DNA of 64,000 bases from Crocosphaera watsonii WH 8501 (GCF_000167195.1 NZ_AADV02000003.1:1-64000), one strand, 5' to 3'. Positions 1 to 8,190 are shown, numbered from the stretch's first letter. Numbers and translations are program-made. Notes: generated from the sequence alone by a model not told the origin.

Positions 1-80
1 CCGCCCCGATTTTTTTCGCACTGAATGAGCCTGGTCACATTTTTCATGAACGTTACATAATTTTTTTCCTGAAATTGACT

Positions 81-287
81 TCATAAAGAGATTTCCACCA
101 ATTGCTCATTATCTTTTTGCTCAGGTAATTCTTTTTCATGAGCAACTTCTAACCAACCTTCTATGGCCTCTTTTACCATAACCATCAAATCATCATAATT
201 CTCTGCCCAAGTATGACAACCAGACAAAGCAGGTACTTTAGCACACCAAACATCTTCTTCTTGCCAGACAATCACCTTGATATTCAT
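81..287 (-). CDS. HicB-like antitoxin
   Basis: 68-residue protein with the HicB N-terminal fold: a short beta strand (MNIKVIVWQEEDVWCAKVPAL), a Gly-Cys turn and the helix 'AENYDDLMVMVKEAIEGWLE' typical of the HicB/DUF1902 group. HicB proteins are antitoxins or partial RNase H-like folds that bind the HicA mRNA interferase. No HicA-sized gene lies next to it; the upstream side (its 5' flank) is occupied by an IS200/IS605 element, so a partner could have been displaced or never present. It lacks an obvious C-terminal DNA-binding domain, so it would act by protein contact only. Assignment to the superfamily is good; toxin-antitoxin function is inference. Confidence 0.7.
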   Translation of the reverse strand: MNIKVIVWQEEDVWCAKVPALSGCHTWAENYDDLMVMVKEAIEGWLEVAHEKELPEQKDNEQLVEISL

Positions 288-357
288 AATTTTATATTTT
301 TGATACTGTAGGGGTCAACGTCCGTTATCATTTCCATTATCATCATCCAACTTAAAT

Positions 358-410
358 GTCGGTAAGGGGTCTCCCGCTATACAGATGTTAGCGGGAGGGG
401 AATTACCGAC
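358..410. repeat. IS605 left-end hairpin
   Basis: Two nested stems: an outer GTCGGTAA (358-365) pairing with TTACCGAC (403-410) and an inner ctcccgcta (371-379) pairing with tagcgggag (389-397) around a 9-nt loop. Such subterminal hairpins are the TnpA recognition structures of IS200/IS605 elements. Confidence 0.8.
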
Positions 411-438
411 CAACAAATAAACCGACCGTAGGGAGTCC

Positions 439-861
439 TTAAAGAGCAGGAGATTGTTGTTTTTCAACATATTGTTTAAGTTGTTCAATAGTTACACCAC
501 CACAAGTAGCAACAAAATAAGAACCAGTCCAGAATACAGATTTTTGTCCATAAAATTTAGTTAAATGTTCTGAGTAATCTTTCCTGATTAAACGAGATGA
601 AACAGTTTTTAAATTAGCAATAAATTTACTTAATTGAACTTTAGGATTGAACTCAACAAGTAGATGAACATGATCAGTTTCACCATTAAATTCTACTAAT
701 CGACAGTCCCATTTACTGCAAGTATCTGTGAAGATTCGTTGCAAACGAGACAGAAGATCGTTCGTTATGACTTTTCTGCGATATTTAGTCACTAAGACAA
801 TATGTACGGTAAGTAAATAAACCGACCTATTTTCTTTACTATAACTATTGTTCATTAACAA
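439..861 (-). CDS. tnpA: IS200/IS605 transposase TnpA (Y1 HUH)
   Basis: 140-residue single-strand transposase, the usual size of the Y1 family. The HUH metal-binding motif is visible in 'DHVHLLVEF' near residue 63, and the catalytic tyrosine sits in the C-terminal helix 'IEQLKQYVEKQQ'. TnpA cuts and joins the top strand at the hairpin-marked ends and inserts next to a short target sequence. Its 5' end overlaps the longest possible tnpB frame by 14 bp on the opposite strand, but the better tnpB start lies outside it, so the real arrangement is a back-to-back pair sharing a short promoter region. The frame is complete and looks functional. Confidence 0.93.
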   Translation of the reverse strand: MLMNNSYSKENRSVYLLTVHIVLVTKYRRKVITNDLLSRLQRIFTDTCSKWDCRLVEFNGETDHVHLLVEFNPKVQLSKFIANLKTVSSRLIRKDYSEHLTKFYGQKSVFWTGSYFVATCGGVTIEQLKQYVEKQQSPAL

Positions 862-886
862 CGATAACTGTTACAATAATATTATT

Positions 887-2152
887 ATGATACTTACTTA
901 TGAGTACCGAATCAAGCCAAACTCAAACCAAGCACAGTCATTTGAACAGTGGCTAGAACTCCTGCGTCGTCACTGGAACTATGCACTGGGGCAACGTTTG
1001 GACTGGTTAAGACGGACTCGCTGTGCCATTGATAGATGTAATTTAATTAGTGAACCTATAGGAGAAATAACAGAACAAGTTAATTATTACACTCAACAAT
1101 CAGATTTAAAACAGACAAAAATTCTTTTCCCTGACTATAAGAATATCTACTGCGAAGTTCAACAAATGAACCTTCAAAGATTGGATAAAGCCTGGAAAAG
1201 ATGGCTAATACCCGATAAAAAAGGAAAGAGAGGAGGACGACCTAGATTTAAGAAAGCTGGTCAATTAAGGTCTTTTAGTTTTTCCAGAGTTAATCATCCG
1301 AAAGCTGTTATTAAATTCTCATCCAATTGTATCTGGACAAAGAAATGGGGGGCTATACCCGTAGTCGTTCATCGCCCAATTCCTGATGGTTTTAAGCTAA
1401 AAACCGCTACAATTGTCAAAAAAGCTGATGGATATTATGTTTGCTTAACGGCAGAAGATGATAATATTCCCAATATTATACCCATAGAGAATATCAAATC
1501 AGCAGTGGGAATTGATGTGGGATTGAAAGAGTTTTTAACGACCAGTAAAGGAGAAACAGTTGCCGTTAAAAAGATTTATCTAACCCTCCAAAATCATTTA
1601 GCTCGGCAGCAACGTAAATTAGCCAGAAAAGTTAAGGGTTCAAAAAACTATGATAAACAACAAAAAAGAATAGCTTTAACTCATCAGAAAATTCAACGCC
1701 ATCGAAAAGATTGGCACTACAAAACAGCACATTTGTTGGTAAATAATTATGATTTTATCGCTTGTGAAGACTTAAACATCAAAGGGTTAGCTAGAACTAA
1801 ATTAGCGAAGAGCATTTTAGATGTCGCTTGGGGAAATTTCTTAATAAAACTAGAAGCAGTGGCGGTAAAACGCGGTGTCTGGTTTGTTAAGGTTAGTCCT
1901 CATGGAACGACAGTAAATTGCTCAAGCTGTGGTCATAAAGTCCCGAAAACACTATCAGTTAGATTACATGAATGTCCGAGATGTAATTTGACGATGGACA
2001 GGGATGAAAACGCCGCAGTTAATGTTCTTAATAAGGCATTGCAAATGCACGGGGTGGGTCTCATCCTGTCTGCCTGTGGAGGCTTAGTCGATGGACAGCC
2101 TGTAAAGCAGGAAACTTCTGAAAAAGAGTATGTTCAGCTATCTCTATTTTAG
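887..2152 (+). CDS. tnpB: TnpB, RNA-guided nuclease of IS605
   Basis: About 421 residues from the ATG at 887, preferred over an upstream ATG at 848 because TnpB proteins begin with a motif like 'ILTYEYRIKPN'. The RuvC-like centre is complete: D in 'VGIDVGLKEF', E in 'IACEDLNIKGLA', and the last D in 'TMDRDENAAVNVL'. Between them lies the zinc ribbon (CSSC ... CPRC). TnpB proteins are omega-RNA-guided DNA nucleases that help IS605 elements persist at donor sites. The guide RNA is normally transcribed over the 3' end of tnpB and the right end, so the stretch up to about 2200 is the likely omega-RNA region. Complete and probably active. Confidence 0.93.
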   Translation: MILTYEYRIKPNSNQAQSFEQWLELLRRHWNYALGQRLDWLRRTRCAIDRCNLISEPIGEITEQVNYYTQQSDLKQTKILFPDYKNIYCEVQQMNLQRLDKAWKRWLIPDKKGKRGGRPRFKKAGQLRSFSFSRVNHPKAVIKFSSNCIWTKKWGAIPVVVHRPIPDGFKLKTATIVKKADGYYVCLTAEDDNIPNIIPIENIKSAVGIDVGLKEFLTTSKGETVAVKKIYLTLQNHLARQQRKLARKVKGSKNYDKQQKRIALTHQKIQRHRKDWHYKTAHLLVNNYDFIACEDLNIKGLARTKLAKSILDVAWGNFLIKLEAVAVKRGVWFVKVSPHGTTVNCSSCGHKVPKTLSVRLHECPRCNLTMDRDENAAVNVLNKALQMHGVGLILSACGGLVDGQPVKQETSEKEYVQLSLF

Positions 2153-2158
2153 AAGCCC

Positions 2159-2185
2159 CCGTTATACCGCCTAAGCGGTTAACGG
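2159..2185. repeat. IS605 right-end hairpin / omega-RNA 3' region
   Basis: Just after the tnpB stop, ccgttataccgc pairs with gcggttaacgg around a CTAA loop with one bulged T. Position and form match the right-end hairpin of IS605 elements, which also forms the 3' structure of the TnpB guide RNA scaffold. Confidence 0.75.
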
Positions 2186-2200
2186 CGGGAGAACGTCACC

Positions 2201-2329
2201 ATACTACCGATTAAAGCATTATTGCCAGACAATGATACAGACAATCCAAATGGTAAAATAGGTGAGGTATATCACATCCCACAAGTGACTCGTATTATTG
2301 CGTCATCGAGTCAAATCAATGAAAATTAA
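2201..2329 (+). pseudogene. C-terminal remnant of an unknown gene
   Basis: An open frame without a start codon runs from the right end of the IS605 element to a TAA at 2327 (about 42 residues, beginning ILPIKALLPDND and ending in IIASSSQINEN). The composition looks protein-like, which suggests the 3' end of a gene cut by the IS. I do not recognise the family, and no matching 5' half is visible on the left side of the element. Confidence 0.45.
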
Positions 2330-2441
2330 GTTAAGAGCAAAGGCAATAGCGCATTTTTTCTAGGGTTCCTCGGAGAAATCGAAACTTAGGAGAATTATTG
2401 AGAGCCAAAACTCATAATAAAAACCTACTCAGTATAGAATC

Positions 2442-2669
2442 ATGTTCAAGAAAGTAAAAGCTACCTATCGCAACGGCACATTTATCCCTAACAGTCCTTA
2501 CGACTTACCAGAGAACACAGAAGTAGAATTAATGGTTAACTGTCCTTGTGAGTACGCTCAAGATGTGCTAGATCCAGAAACTCGTAAAGCTATTCTCCAT
2601 GAGTTGTTAACTCGGATGAGCCAAAGCTCTTTAATGCCTCATACTCATCATGCTACCGTTTCAGAATAA
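2442..2669 (+). CDS. DUF104 (AF2212-like antitoxin family) protein
   Basis: 75 residues. The N-terminal half (KKVKATYRNGTFIPNSPYDLPENTEVELMV) follows the DUF104 pattern: a beta strand, a Y-x-N-G-x-F turn, then P-x-x-x-x-D-L-P-E-x-T. DUF104 proteins are small beta-barrels often encoded with PIN or other toxins. The C-terminal 35 residues (helix plus a His-rich tail) are less conserved and may contact a partner. No toxin gene follows; the next gene is clpR after a hairpin terminator. Family assignment is firm, function is inferred. Confidence 0.75.
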   Translation: MFKKVKATYRNGTFIPNSPYDLPENTEVELMVNCPCEYAQDVLDPETRKAILHELLTRMSQSSLMPHTHHATVSE

Positions 2670-2794
2670 CCCATGATGCTTAAACTGACCATTCAAGGAT
2701 TTAGTTCCTAACAGAAACCTACAAATTAGGTGATACTGAGTCCTTTTTCCCGACAAATTCCTCAAAATCAAGTTTTTCCGTCTCTAATATTTCT

Positions 2795-2835
2795 GCTCAT
2801 GATTGTGAAATTGGATCATTGAGCAGCTTTTTTTT
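2795..2835 (+). terminator. Rho-independent terminator
   Basis: Stem gctcatgat / atcattgagc (one bulge) followed by a run of eight T. It separates the DUF104 transcript from clpR. Confidence 0.7.
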
Positions 2836-2916
2836 GGGGAATACTCCTAATAATTCGTTAAAATCAAAGTCAGAGTGATTATTGCTCGTCATCCATCTAG
2901 CCAAAACAACCGACCA

Positions 2917-3597
2917 ATGGAGATTAAAGCCGTTCAAGCTGGTTATTACGGAGATACTAATTTTCGTACTCCCCCACCAGATTTAGAATCCTTACTACTA
3001 AAAGAGCGTATCATCTATTTAGGATTACCTCTGTTCTCTTCAGATGAAATTAAACAACAAGTTGGTATTGACGTTACTCAACTGATTATCGCTCAATTGC
3101 TCTATTTACAGTTCGATAACCCCGAGAAACCCATTTATTTCTACATCAACTCTACGGGGACATCTTGGTACACAGGGGATGCCATTGGTTTTGAAACTGA
3201 AGCCTTTGCCATTTGCGATACCATGAACTACATTAAACCCCCCATCCATACCATTTGTATTGGTCAGGCCATGGGAACCGCAGCCATGATCTTATCTGCT
3301 GGTACAAAGGGCTGTCGTGCCAGTCTTCCCCATGCTACCATCGTCCTTAATCAAAACCGTTCCGGCGCGCAAGGTCAAGCAACAGATATTCAAATTCGCG
3401 CTAAAGAGGTTTTGCAAAATAAGCAGACCATGTTAACAATATTGGCCGAAAATACCGGACAAACTGCTGAAAAAATTGCCAAAGATATCGATCGCACTTT
3501 CTATTTAACCCCCGCAAAAGCCAAAGAATATGGGTTAATTGATCGCGTCTTAGAAAGTACAAAAGAACTTCCTAAAGCCTTAAGTCCTGTTGGTTAA
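2917..3597 (+). CDS. clpR: ClpR, catalytically inactive ClpP paralogue
   Basis: About 226 residues from the ATG at 2917; a GTG at 2875 would add 14 residues, but MEIKAVQAGYYGD is the more typical beginning. The fold is ClpP, but two members of the catalytic triad are lost: the nucleophile serine of GLAASMGS is replaced in 'GQAMGTAAM' (Gly at about residue 120) and the histidine of MIHQP becomes Asn (VLNQN, about residue 145). The ClpP-like Asp region remains. Cyanobacteria and chloroplasts build mixed ClpP3/R rings in which R subunits are structural. It lies 149 bp upstream of active clpP in the same direction, the usual clpR-clpP pair. Confidence 0.92.
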   Translation: MEIKAVQAGYYGDTNFRTPPPDLESLLLKERIIYLGLPLFSSDEIKQQVGIDVTQLIIAQLLYLQFDNPEKPIYFYINSTGTSWYTGDAIGFETEAFAICDTMNYIKPPIHTICIGQAMGTAAMILSAGTKGCRASLPHATIVLNQNRSGAQGQATDIQIRAKEVLQNKQTMLTILAENTGQTAEKIAKDIDRTFYLTPAKAKEYGLIDRVLESTKELPKALSPVG

Positions 3598-3746
3598 TTA
3601 CTGTTTACCCCGAGTTCACAATAAGTTGGGAGTCAGACCAAGTGGTGGGTGATAAAGATTATATTCTCGCAAAAAATCATTTAACTCCGAACTGCGAACC
3701 CCTAACTCCGAACTCACCTTATTTACTTTTACTTTGAGTTAAGCTT
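3598..3746. other. clpR-clpP spacer with heptamer repeats
   Basis: No gene. Contains degenerate copies of the heptamer family aactccg/aacccct (about 3686-3717), the same family found at 55421. Confidence 0.5.
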
Positions 3747-4349
3747 ATGCCTATTGGTGTTCCTAGTGTTCCTTATCGTCTTCCTGGTAGTCAATACGAA
3801 CGATGGATTGATATCTATACTCGTTTAGGCCAAGAAAGAATCATTTTCCTCGGTCAAGAAGTAAGCGATGGTATCGCTAACCGTATTGTTGCTTTACTGT
3901 TATATCTTGATTCCGACGATCCCAATAAACCCATTTATCTCTATATAAACTCCCCTGGGGGTTCTGTGACTGCGGGTATGGCCATTTACGATACCATGCA
4001 GTACATAAAATCTGAGGTCATTACCATCTGTGTTGGTTTGGCTGCGTCTATGGGGTCATTTTTATTGGCCGCAGGAACCCCTGGAAAGCGTTTAGCCCTA
4101 CCCCACGCCAGAATTATGATTCACCAACCTCTGGGGGGAACCGGAGGAAGACGACAAGCGACGGATATTGAGATCGAAGCCAATGAAATTCTTCGTATTC
4201 GCGCCCAGTTGAATCAACTGTTAGCAGATCAATGTGGACAGTCTCTCGAAAAGATCGAAAAAGATACTGACCGAGATTATTTTATGTCTGCTGAAGAAGC
4301 CAAAGAATATGGCCTGATTGATAAGGTAATTGACGAAAAAAGCCTTTAG
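3747..4349 (+). CDS. clpP: ATP-dependent Clp protease proteolytic subunit
   Basis: 200 residues, full length. The catalytic triad is intact: Ser101 in 'GLAASMGSF', His126 in 'MIHQP' and Asp175 in 'KDTDRDYF'. ClpP forms a barrel-shaped serine protease fed by ClpC or ClpX; together with ClpR, whose gene lies just upstream, it would make the heteromeric ring found in cyanobacteria. A hairpin follows the stop codon. Confidence 0.97.
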   Translation: MPIGVPSVPYRLPGSQYERWIDIYTRLGQERIIFLGQEVSDGIANRIVALLLYLDSDDPNKPIYLYINSPGGSVTAGMAIYDTMQYIKSEVITICVGLAASMGSFLLAAGTPGKRLALPHARIMIHQPLGGTGGRRQATDIEIEANEILRIRAQLNQLLADQCGQSLEKIEKDTDRDYFMSAEEAKEYGLIDKVIDEKSL

Positions 4350-4386
4350 TTAGTCAACCCATTGGTAATGGTTGTATTGATAATCT

Positions 4387-4415
4387 CCCCCATGATCTTA
4401 AATTGATTATGGGGG
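4387..4415 (+). terminator. Hairpin after clpP, probable terminator
   Basis: cccccat pairs with atggggg around about 15 nt, extended by gatc/gatt. The following T tract is weak (tacttt), so termination strength is uncertain. Confidence 0.5.
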
Positions 4416-4575
4416 TACTTTCATGGAAGTTTTCAATCTTATTTTTACTAAATAAACACCTAAGAAGTTGTTAATTTCTTCAACAATAACATTTAGAATC
4501 CTTACCCTTTCAGTCACAGGGAAAGAGTAAGGATTTTCAAAGCTTATCCCTTTTAGCTTAAATCTCGGAAGAAGC

Positions 4576-4617
4576 CCCACGCCGTAAACACTATAAAAAA
4601 CCACGTTTCGGCGTGGG
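4576..4617. repeat. IS605-type end hairpin
   Basis: ccccacgccg (from 4575) pairs with cggcgtggg (to 4617). Position and form suggest the left-end hairpin belonging to the TnpB fragment that begins at 4759. Confidence 0.5.
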
Positions 4618-4619
4618 AC

Positions 4620-4666
4620 GGTTGCTCAAATGATTTGCCGTGCAACGACAAATCATTTGAGCAACC
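4620..4666. repeat. Perfect 18-bp inverted repeat
   Basis: Arms 4620-4637 (ggttgctcaaatgatttg) and 4649-4666 are perfect reverse complements around an 11-nt loop. It lies between the IS605-type hairpin and the TnpB fragment; probably part of the same left end or of a nested element. Confidence 0.7.
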
Positions 4667-4758
4667 TCATGAATTTCGAGCAATAAATTAACCGCGTAGC
4701 GTCCACATTTTCCAAATATGTGTTATCATAATTTATACAAAACCCAGTTTACTCTAAT

Positions 4759-4965
4759 ATGCTCAAGGTCGTCAAAATCAGGCTATATCCAAATACAGAA
4801 CAAAAGCAGTCACTAGAGCAAAGCTTTGGTAATGCCCGTTGGCTGTGGAATCATTGCCTTAACTTGATGAACCAAACTTATGTAGATACTGGAAAAGGCT
4901 TGTCAGGATATGAGATTAAAAAACTTATACCTGAGTTAAAGAAGGAATACGAATGGTTGTCTCTA
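4759..4965 (+). pseudogene. TnpB N-terminal fragment cut by IS630
   Basis: The first ~69 residues match the TnpB N-terminal helix-turn-helix (KIRLYPNTEQKQSLEQSFGN, ARWLWNHCLNL). The frame then runs straight into the terminal repeat of IS630 copy 1 at the TA dinucleotide 4964-4965. The RuvC and zinc-ribbon parts are missing and are not found on the other side of the IS. Confidence 0.85.
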
Positions 4966-4993
4966 GTGCAGCTTAGCAAAAATAATCCACCAG

Positions 4994-5635
4994 TCACTTA
5001 TGATCTTTAAAGCCCTTAAATTTCCAAACGAACGGCTTAGCAAAATGTTGATTAAAGTAATCAATAAAGTTGAGAATTTTTTGGGATAGTTCTTCAGTTG
5101 AACGGACAGTAATTCTTTTGAGTAAACGCCTGACTAAGATCGAAAACCAACACTCAATTTGATTAAGCCACGATGTATGTTTGGGAATATAAACAAAGCG
5201 AATTCGATGAGATTCATCTGATAAAAAATCTGCTCTGCTGTCCATAGATTGCAAAATCCCCTCCTTTCCTTTTCTCCCCAAATCAATAGTAATTTCACAG
5301 CTTTCTGCTACTAATTTGACTAAGCTTTCCGATTTATGAGTGTTGAGTTGATCTACAATAAAAATTCATTCTGCTTTTTCATCAATCTTAATCGTTCTCT
5401 GGATATGTTCAGAAAAATCTTGTTCTGTTCTTGTCGGTCCAATAGAGGGACTAACAACTTTTCCTCTTGCCACATCCCAGTTCGCAATCAAGCTTAAAGT
5501 TCCGTGTCTTTCATATTCAAATTCGATTTTTTCTACTTGTTTAGGCTTGATTCTTTTGTTCGGAAATAATCTCTCAAGAGCTTGAATCCCTGTCATTTCA
5601 TCTGTACTAATTAAATGAATTCCTTGTTCTAACAA
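4994..5635 (-). pseudogene. IS630 transposase, DDE half (nonsense-interrupted)
   Basis: Catalytic half of the IS630 transposase with DDE motifs 'STDEMTG', 'VDQLNTH' and 'LNQIECWF'. Compared with copy 2, the Trp of 'EKAEWIFIV' is TGA here (about 5366-5368), splitting the frame into 5366-5635 and 4994-5281. The substitution is a single base, so this copy should be unable to supply transposase. Confidence 0.85.
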
Positions 5636-5699
5636 AGTTTTAGCTTCTTGATGAAGTTCACAGATATATTTGACTTGCTTTTTAAATTTTAAGGGATCA

Positions 5700-6236
5700 T
5701 CAATTTTGGCATTTAACCAGTAACGAACGAGATGTGGTTGTAATGTCGCTTCTTTTTAAAAAACGCCCCACACTACGGGGGGAAATCTTTTCGACAATTC
5801 CTCTTTTTATGGCTTCATCCGCCAACTCTGAAGGTGTCCAATGGCTCACTGGTCTGTCTGATTTTTCACATTCTTCACAAGCGATCGCTACAATCTGGAC
5901 TACTTGTTCGACCGTAAAGGATTTTGTTGTTCCAGGTCTTGGGCGATCGCTTAAAATTCCTTTGATCAAGACCATTAATGCTTTCTCCGTTACCTGTTGT
6001 TCTTCGGCTGCACTCAGTTTTTCTCTCTCCTCAAACCATCGCGATCGCCACTGACGCACTTGTACTCGGTCTAATTCTAATCTTCGACTAATCGAACTAT
6101 TGCTCTCTCCTGATGCTGCGGCTAAGATTAGCTTGGCTCGTCTAACAAGGCGATAGGGGTTTGTTGTCCCTCTCACTATTTGTTGGAGTACTGTTTTCTG
6201 TAGGTTGGAGAGGTTAATTGGCAATGCTTTTATCAT
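5700..6236 (-). CDS. IS630 transposase, N-terminal HTH half
   Basis: About 178 residues from MIKALPINLSNLQK; further starts up to 6281 lie in the end of the element. It carries the homeodomain-like HTH of IS630/Tc1 transposases (SNSSISRRLELDRVQVRQWRSRW). The frame leaves the DDE half at a T6A5 tract (plus-strand coordinates 5753-5763): translation beyond it in the +1 frame gives KEATLQPHLVRYWLNAK, the expected linker into the catalytic domain. All three copies share this tract, so it may be a frameshift or slippage site. Confidence 0.8.
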   Translation of the reverse strand: MIKALPINLSNLQKTVLQQIVRGTTNPYRLVRRAKLILAAASGESNSSISRRLELDRVQVRQWRSRWFEEREKLSAAEEQQVTEKALMVLIKGILSDRPRPGTTKSFTVEQVVQIVAIACEECEKSDRPVSHWTPSELADEAIKRGIVEKISPRSVGRFLKRSDITTTSRSLLVKCQN

Positions 6237-6345
6237 GGACATCAACTTCGAGATTCTTCCGTTAGTTTCATTGAAACACATTGTCGTGGCTAGTCACGAA
6301 ACTTTCTGTAAAAATCTGGTGGATTACTTTCGCCAAGCTGCACTA

Positions 6346-6716
6346 GGATTTGTTTCAAGACCTCTATATTTATTCAGTCAGTTTTTTCAAGATAAAGCCA
6401 TTGAGAAATTGTTAGGAGAAAGAATCAAACCTGATTACCTTAATGATGATAAAATTGGGAGAGTAATGGATGAATTATATAAATATGGACTAAATGATAT
6501 TTTTATTGAAGTAGTTTTAGAAGTAATTAAAAAATTTAAAATAGACCTTAAATACTCCCATTTAGATTCCACATCATTTCATTTAGATGGAGAATATAAA
6601 AGGGAAGAAGATAAAGAGAAACAGGAAGAAAAAAAAATTATTAAAGAAAGACCAATTTTTATTAAGAAAGGATATTCTCGGGATCATAGACCAGACTTAA
6701 AACAAGGTGATTTCCA
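6346..6716 (+). pseudogene. IS1634-family transposase internal fragment
   Basis: About 124 codons in one frame directly from the right end of IS630 copy 1. 'NDDKIGRVMDELYKYGLNDIF' and 'LDSTSFHLDGEY' are characteristic of IS1634 (DUF4277) transposases, the second containing the first catalytic Asp. The N-terminus is missing at the IS630 junction and the C-terminus is replaced after about 6716 by repeat DNA. A remnant with no function of its own. Confidence 0.8.
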
Positions 6717-6746
6717 CACTTGAATATACCTGCTTTTCCAATTATT

Positions 6747-6777
6747 CCCCCCTTTTTAAGGGGGGTTAGGGGGGATC
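6747..6777. repeat. C/G-rich dispersed repeat
   Basis: ccccccttttt followed by aaggggggttagggggg: a palindromic dispersed motif, also inside the MITE copies at 7055 and 37458. Confidence 0.6.
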
Positions 6778-6947
6778 GTAAGGGATCTCCTTTATCAGAA
6801 ATCACCTTAGATATAGAAGGGCTACGGAATTACTATTGCATTTGGATTGGGGACTATCTAAAGAATAACTCTAAGCTTAATGATAGGGATAAGAAATTAT
6901 GTGATTAGGGTTTATTTCTGACAACTTAATGATGTAAGTCAGATTTG

Positions 6948-7054
6948 ACTTCAGTATTTTTAAGAGTTAATAGAAGGCAATTTAAGTGTGAAAAATGCTC
7001 CAAACCATTTAGCGAAGAGTTGGATTTTGTTAAAAAAAGAAAAAAAATTTTATC
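6948..7054 (+). pseudogene. ISL3-family transposase zinc-finger remnant
   Basis: The frame reads 'FLRVNRRQFKCEKCSKPF' then 'SEELDFVKKRKK', the N-terminal zinc-binding segment of ISL3-type transposases (C-x2-C with a following SEELDFV). The upstream half is absent and the downstream side is cut by the MITE at 7055. The rest of 6778-6947 shows nothing recognisable. Confidence 0.65.
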
Positions 7055-7203
7055 TATAGCAATCAGTCATGGTTCATGAGATTGTCGAGATCCCCCCTTC
7101 AGTTCCCCCTCCCGTTCCCCTCCTGGGAGGGGGTAGGGGTGGGTCGGGGTTAGGGGGGATCAGTTTCAACATTAATTCTCATAACTGAAACCTGATTGCT
7201 ATA
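7055..7203. mobile_element. MITE-like element, copy A
   Basis: 149 bp bounded by TATAGCAATCAG and its reverse complement CTGATTGCTATA. The inner right part (ggggggatcagtttcaacattaattctca) is shared with copy B at 37458-37567, while the centre differs in length. TA at both ends fits an IS630/Tc1-type MITE. It is inserted in the ISL3 remnant. Confidence 0.75.
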
Positions 7204-7355
7204 TGTTAAAATGGAGTAGATGATGATATTAGTATATTGACTCTGAAAGCCAACGTCATACTCCTTATTGTAACCAATATCCGCAGTATTTGAAATTAGG
7301 CTTGTTCTTAGGCTTCTTGAGTGTATTTAATAACTAACGGATCAACTCTTATATA

Positions 7356-7772
7356 ATGCCAGCCAAAGATATTTACCATGATACAGTTAAAAATGCTCTC
7401 ATCAAGGATGGTTGGACAATCACAGATGATCCCTTAAGCCTGAAAGTTGGGAAGAAAGACATTTTTATTGATTTAGCTGCTAATAAATTATTAGTGGCTG
7501 AAAAAAAGGATAAAAAAATAGCTGTAGAAGTTAAGAGTTTTATTGGTACTTCAGAAATAGAAGACCTCAAAAACGCCTTGGGACAATATATTTTATATGA
7601 AAAAGTTCTCCGATCAAAATTATCAGAACGCACTCTTTATTTAGCTATTAGAAAAGATATTTTTGATGGCTTATTTAGTCAAGAAATTGGACAAATTTTA
7701 TTGTCAGATGACTATCTAAAAATTATTATTTTCGACCCTGAAACGGAGATGATTACACAATGGATAAACTAG
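7356..7772 (+). CDS. xisH: XisH-family protein
   Basis: 138 residues, typical XisH length. It has a PD-(D/E)XK nuclease-like core: Asp39 in 'IFIDLAA' and E58-x-K60 in 'AVEVKSF', followed by 'EIEDLKNALGQYILY'. XisH and XisI were named as factors controlling excision of the fdxN element in heterocystous cyanobacteria; most family members occur without such an element and their role is unknown. It overlaps xisI by 13 bp, so the two are co-translated. No xisF-type recombinase is in the window. Confidence 0.93.
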   Translation: MPAKDIYHDTVKNALIKDGWTITDDPLSLKVGKKDIFIDLAANKLLVAEKKDKKIAVEVKSFIGTSEIEDLKNALGQYILYEKVLRSKLSERTLYLAIRKDIFDGLFSQEIGQILLSDDYLKIIIFDPETEMITQWIN

Positions 7773-8095
7773 AAAAATATCGTCAAATCATTTGTCAAAC
7801 CTTAACCCCCTATAGGAATATTACTTACTCTAATGTTCCTGTTCATAACCGTGCAGCATTTGACGTTGAAAACGACCAATATCTAATTATTTCTGAAGGA
7901 TGGAATAAAAGTGAGCATCTTCACAGTTGTTTAGTCCATCTCGAAATTGTTGATGATAAAGTTTGGATTCAATGTGATAACACTGAAGATGGAGTTGCTA
8001 ACGATTTAGTAACAGCAGGTATCCCCAAAAATGATATTGTCTTGGCATTCCATCCCCCAGAAGTTCGTCAATACACTGACTTTGCTCCTATTTAA
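7760..8095 (+). CDS. xisI: XisI-family protein
   Basis: 111 residues, full length for XisI. Conserved segments are visible: 'DKLEKYRQIICQTL', 'FDVENDQYLIISEGW', 'LVHLEIVDDKVWIQ' and the C-terminal 'IVLAFHPPEVRQYTDFA'. XisI is the obligatory partner of XisH and is often regarded as its binding partner or regulator. It begins inside the end of xisH. The pair stands alone between transposon remnants and a kinase gene. Confidence 0.93.
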   Translation: MDKLEKYRQIICQTLTPYRNITYSNVPVHNRAAFDVENDQYLIISEGWNKSEHLHSCLVHLEIVDDKVWIQCDNTEDGVANDLVTAGIPKNDIVLAFHPPEVRQYTDFAPI

Positions 8096-8190
8096 GCTTA
8101 AGAAAAACTGACATGGAATTAACTAAATCAAACGAAATAGGTTTCTCCCGACATTGTAAAACAAAAAGTATAATAGACTAAATACTTAAA

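Larger units (their letters stand above)
340..2203. mobile_element. IS200/IS605-family element with tnpA and tnpB
   Basis: An apparently complete element: a left-end hairpin at 358-410, tnpA on the minus strand, tnpB on the plus strand and a right-end hairpin right after tnpB. The two genes diverge with overlapping 5' ends. IS605 elements move as single strands, recognise subterminal hairpins and make no target duplication, so the exact ends cannot be fixed by repeats and are approximate here. The DNA immediately right of the element continues an open frame without a start (see 2201-2329), suggesting insertion into or next to a gene. Confidence 0.85.
4966..6343 (-). mobile_element. IS630-family element, copy 1
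   Basis: 1378 bp, flanked by TA at 4964-4965 and 6344-6345, the standard IS630/Tc1-mariner target duplication. The ends are imperfect inverted repeats beginning GTGCAGCTTRGCRAAARTAA. Nearly identical copies of exactly the same length lie at 22352-23729 and 52503-53880. Left flank: TnpB fragment; right flank: IS1634 fragment, so the two sides do not form one gene. Confidence 0.93.

Noticed and set aside
4407-4604. 65-codon minus-strand frame after clpP
   Set aside because: It runs through a terminator-like hairpin and an IS605 end hairpin and has no recognisable sequence.
5734-6054. 106-codon open frame antisense to the IS630 HTH gene (also at 23120 and 53271)
   Set aside because: It is the reverse reading of a clear transposase gene, repeated only because the IS is repeated; no start signal or family.
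6720-6908. 62-codon plus-strand frame
   Set aside because: Its first third is the C/G-rich dispersed repeat; the rest has no recognised similarity or start signal.
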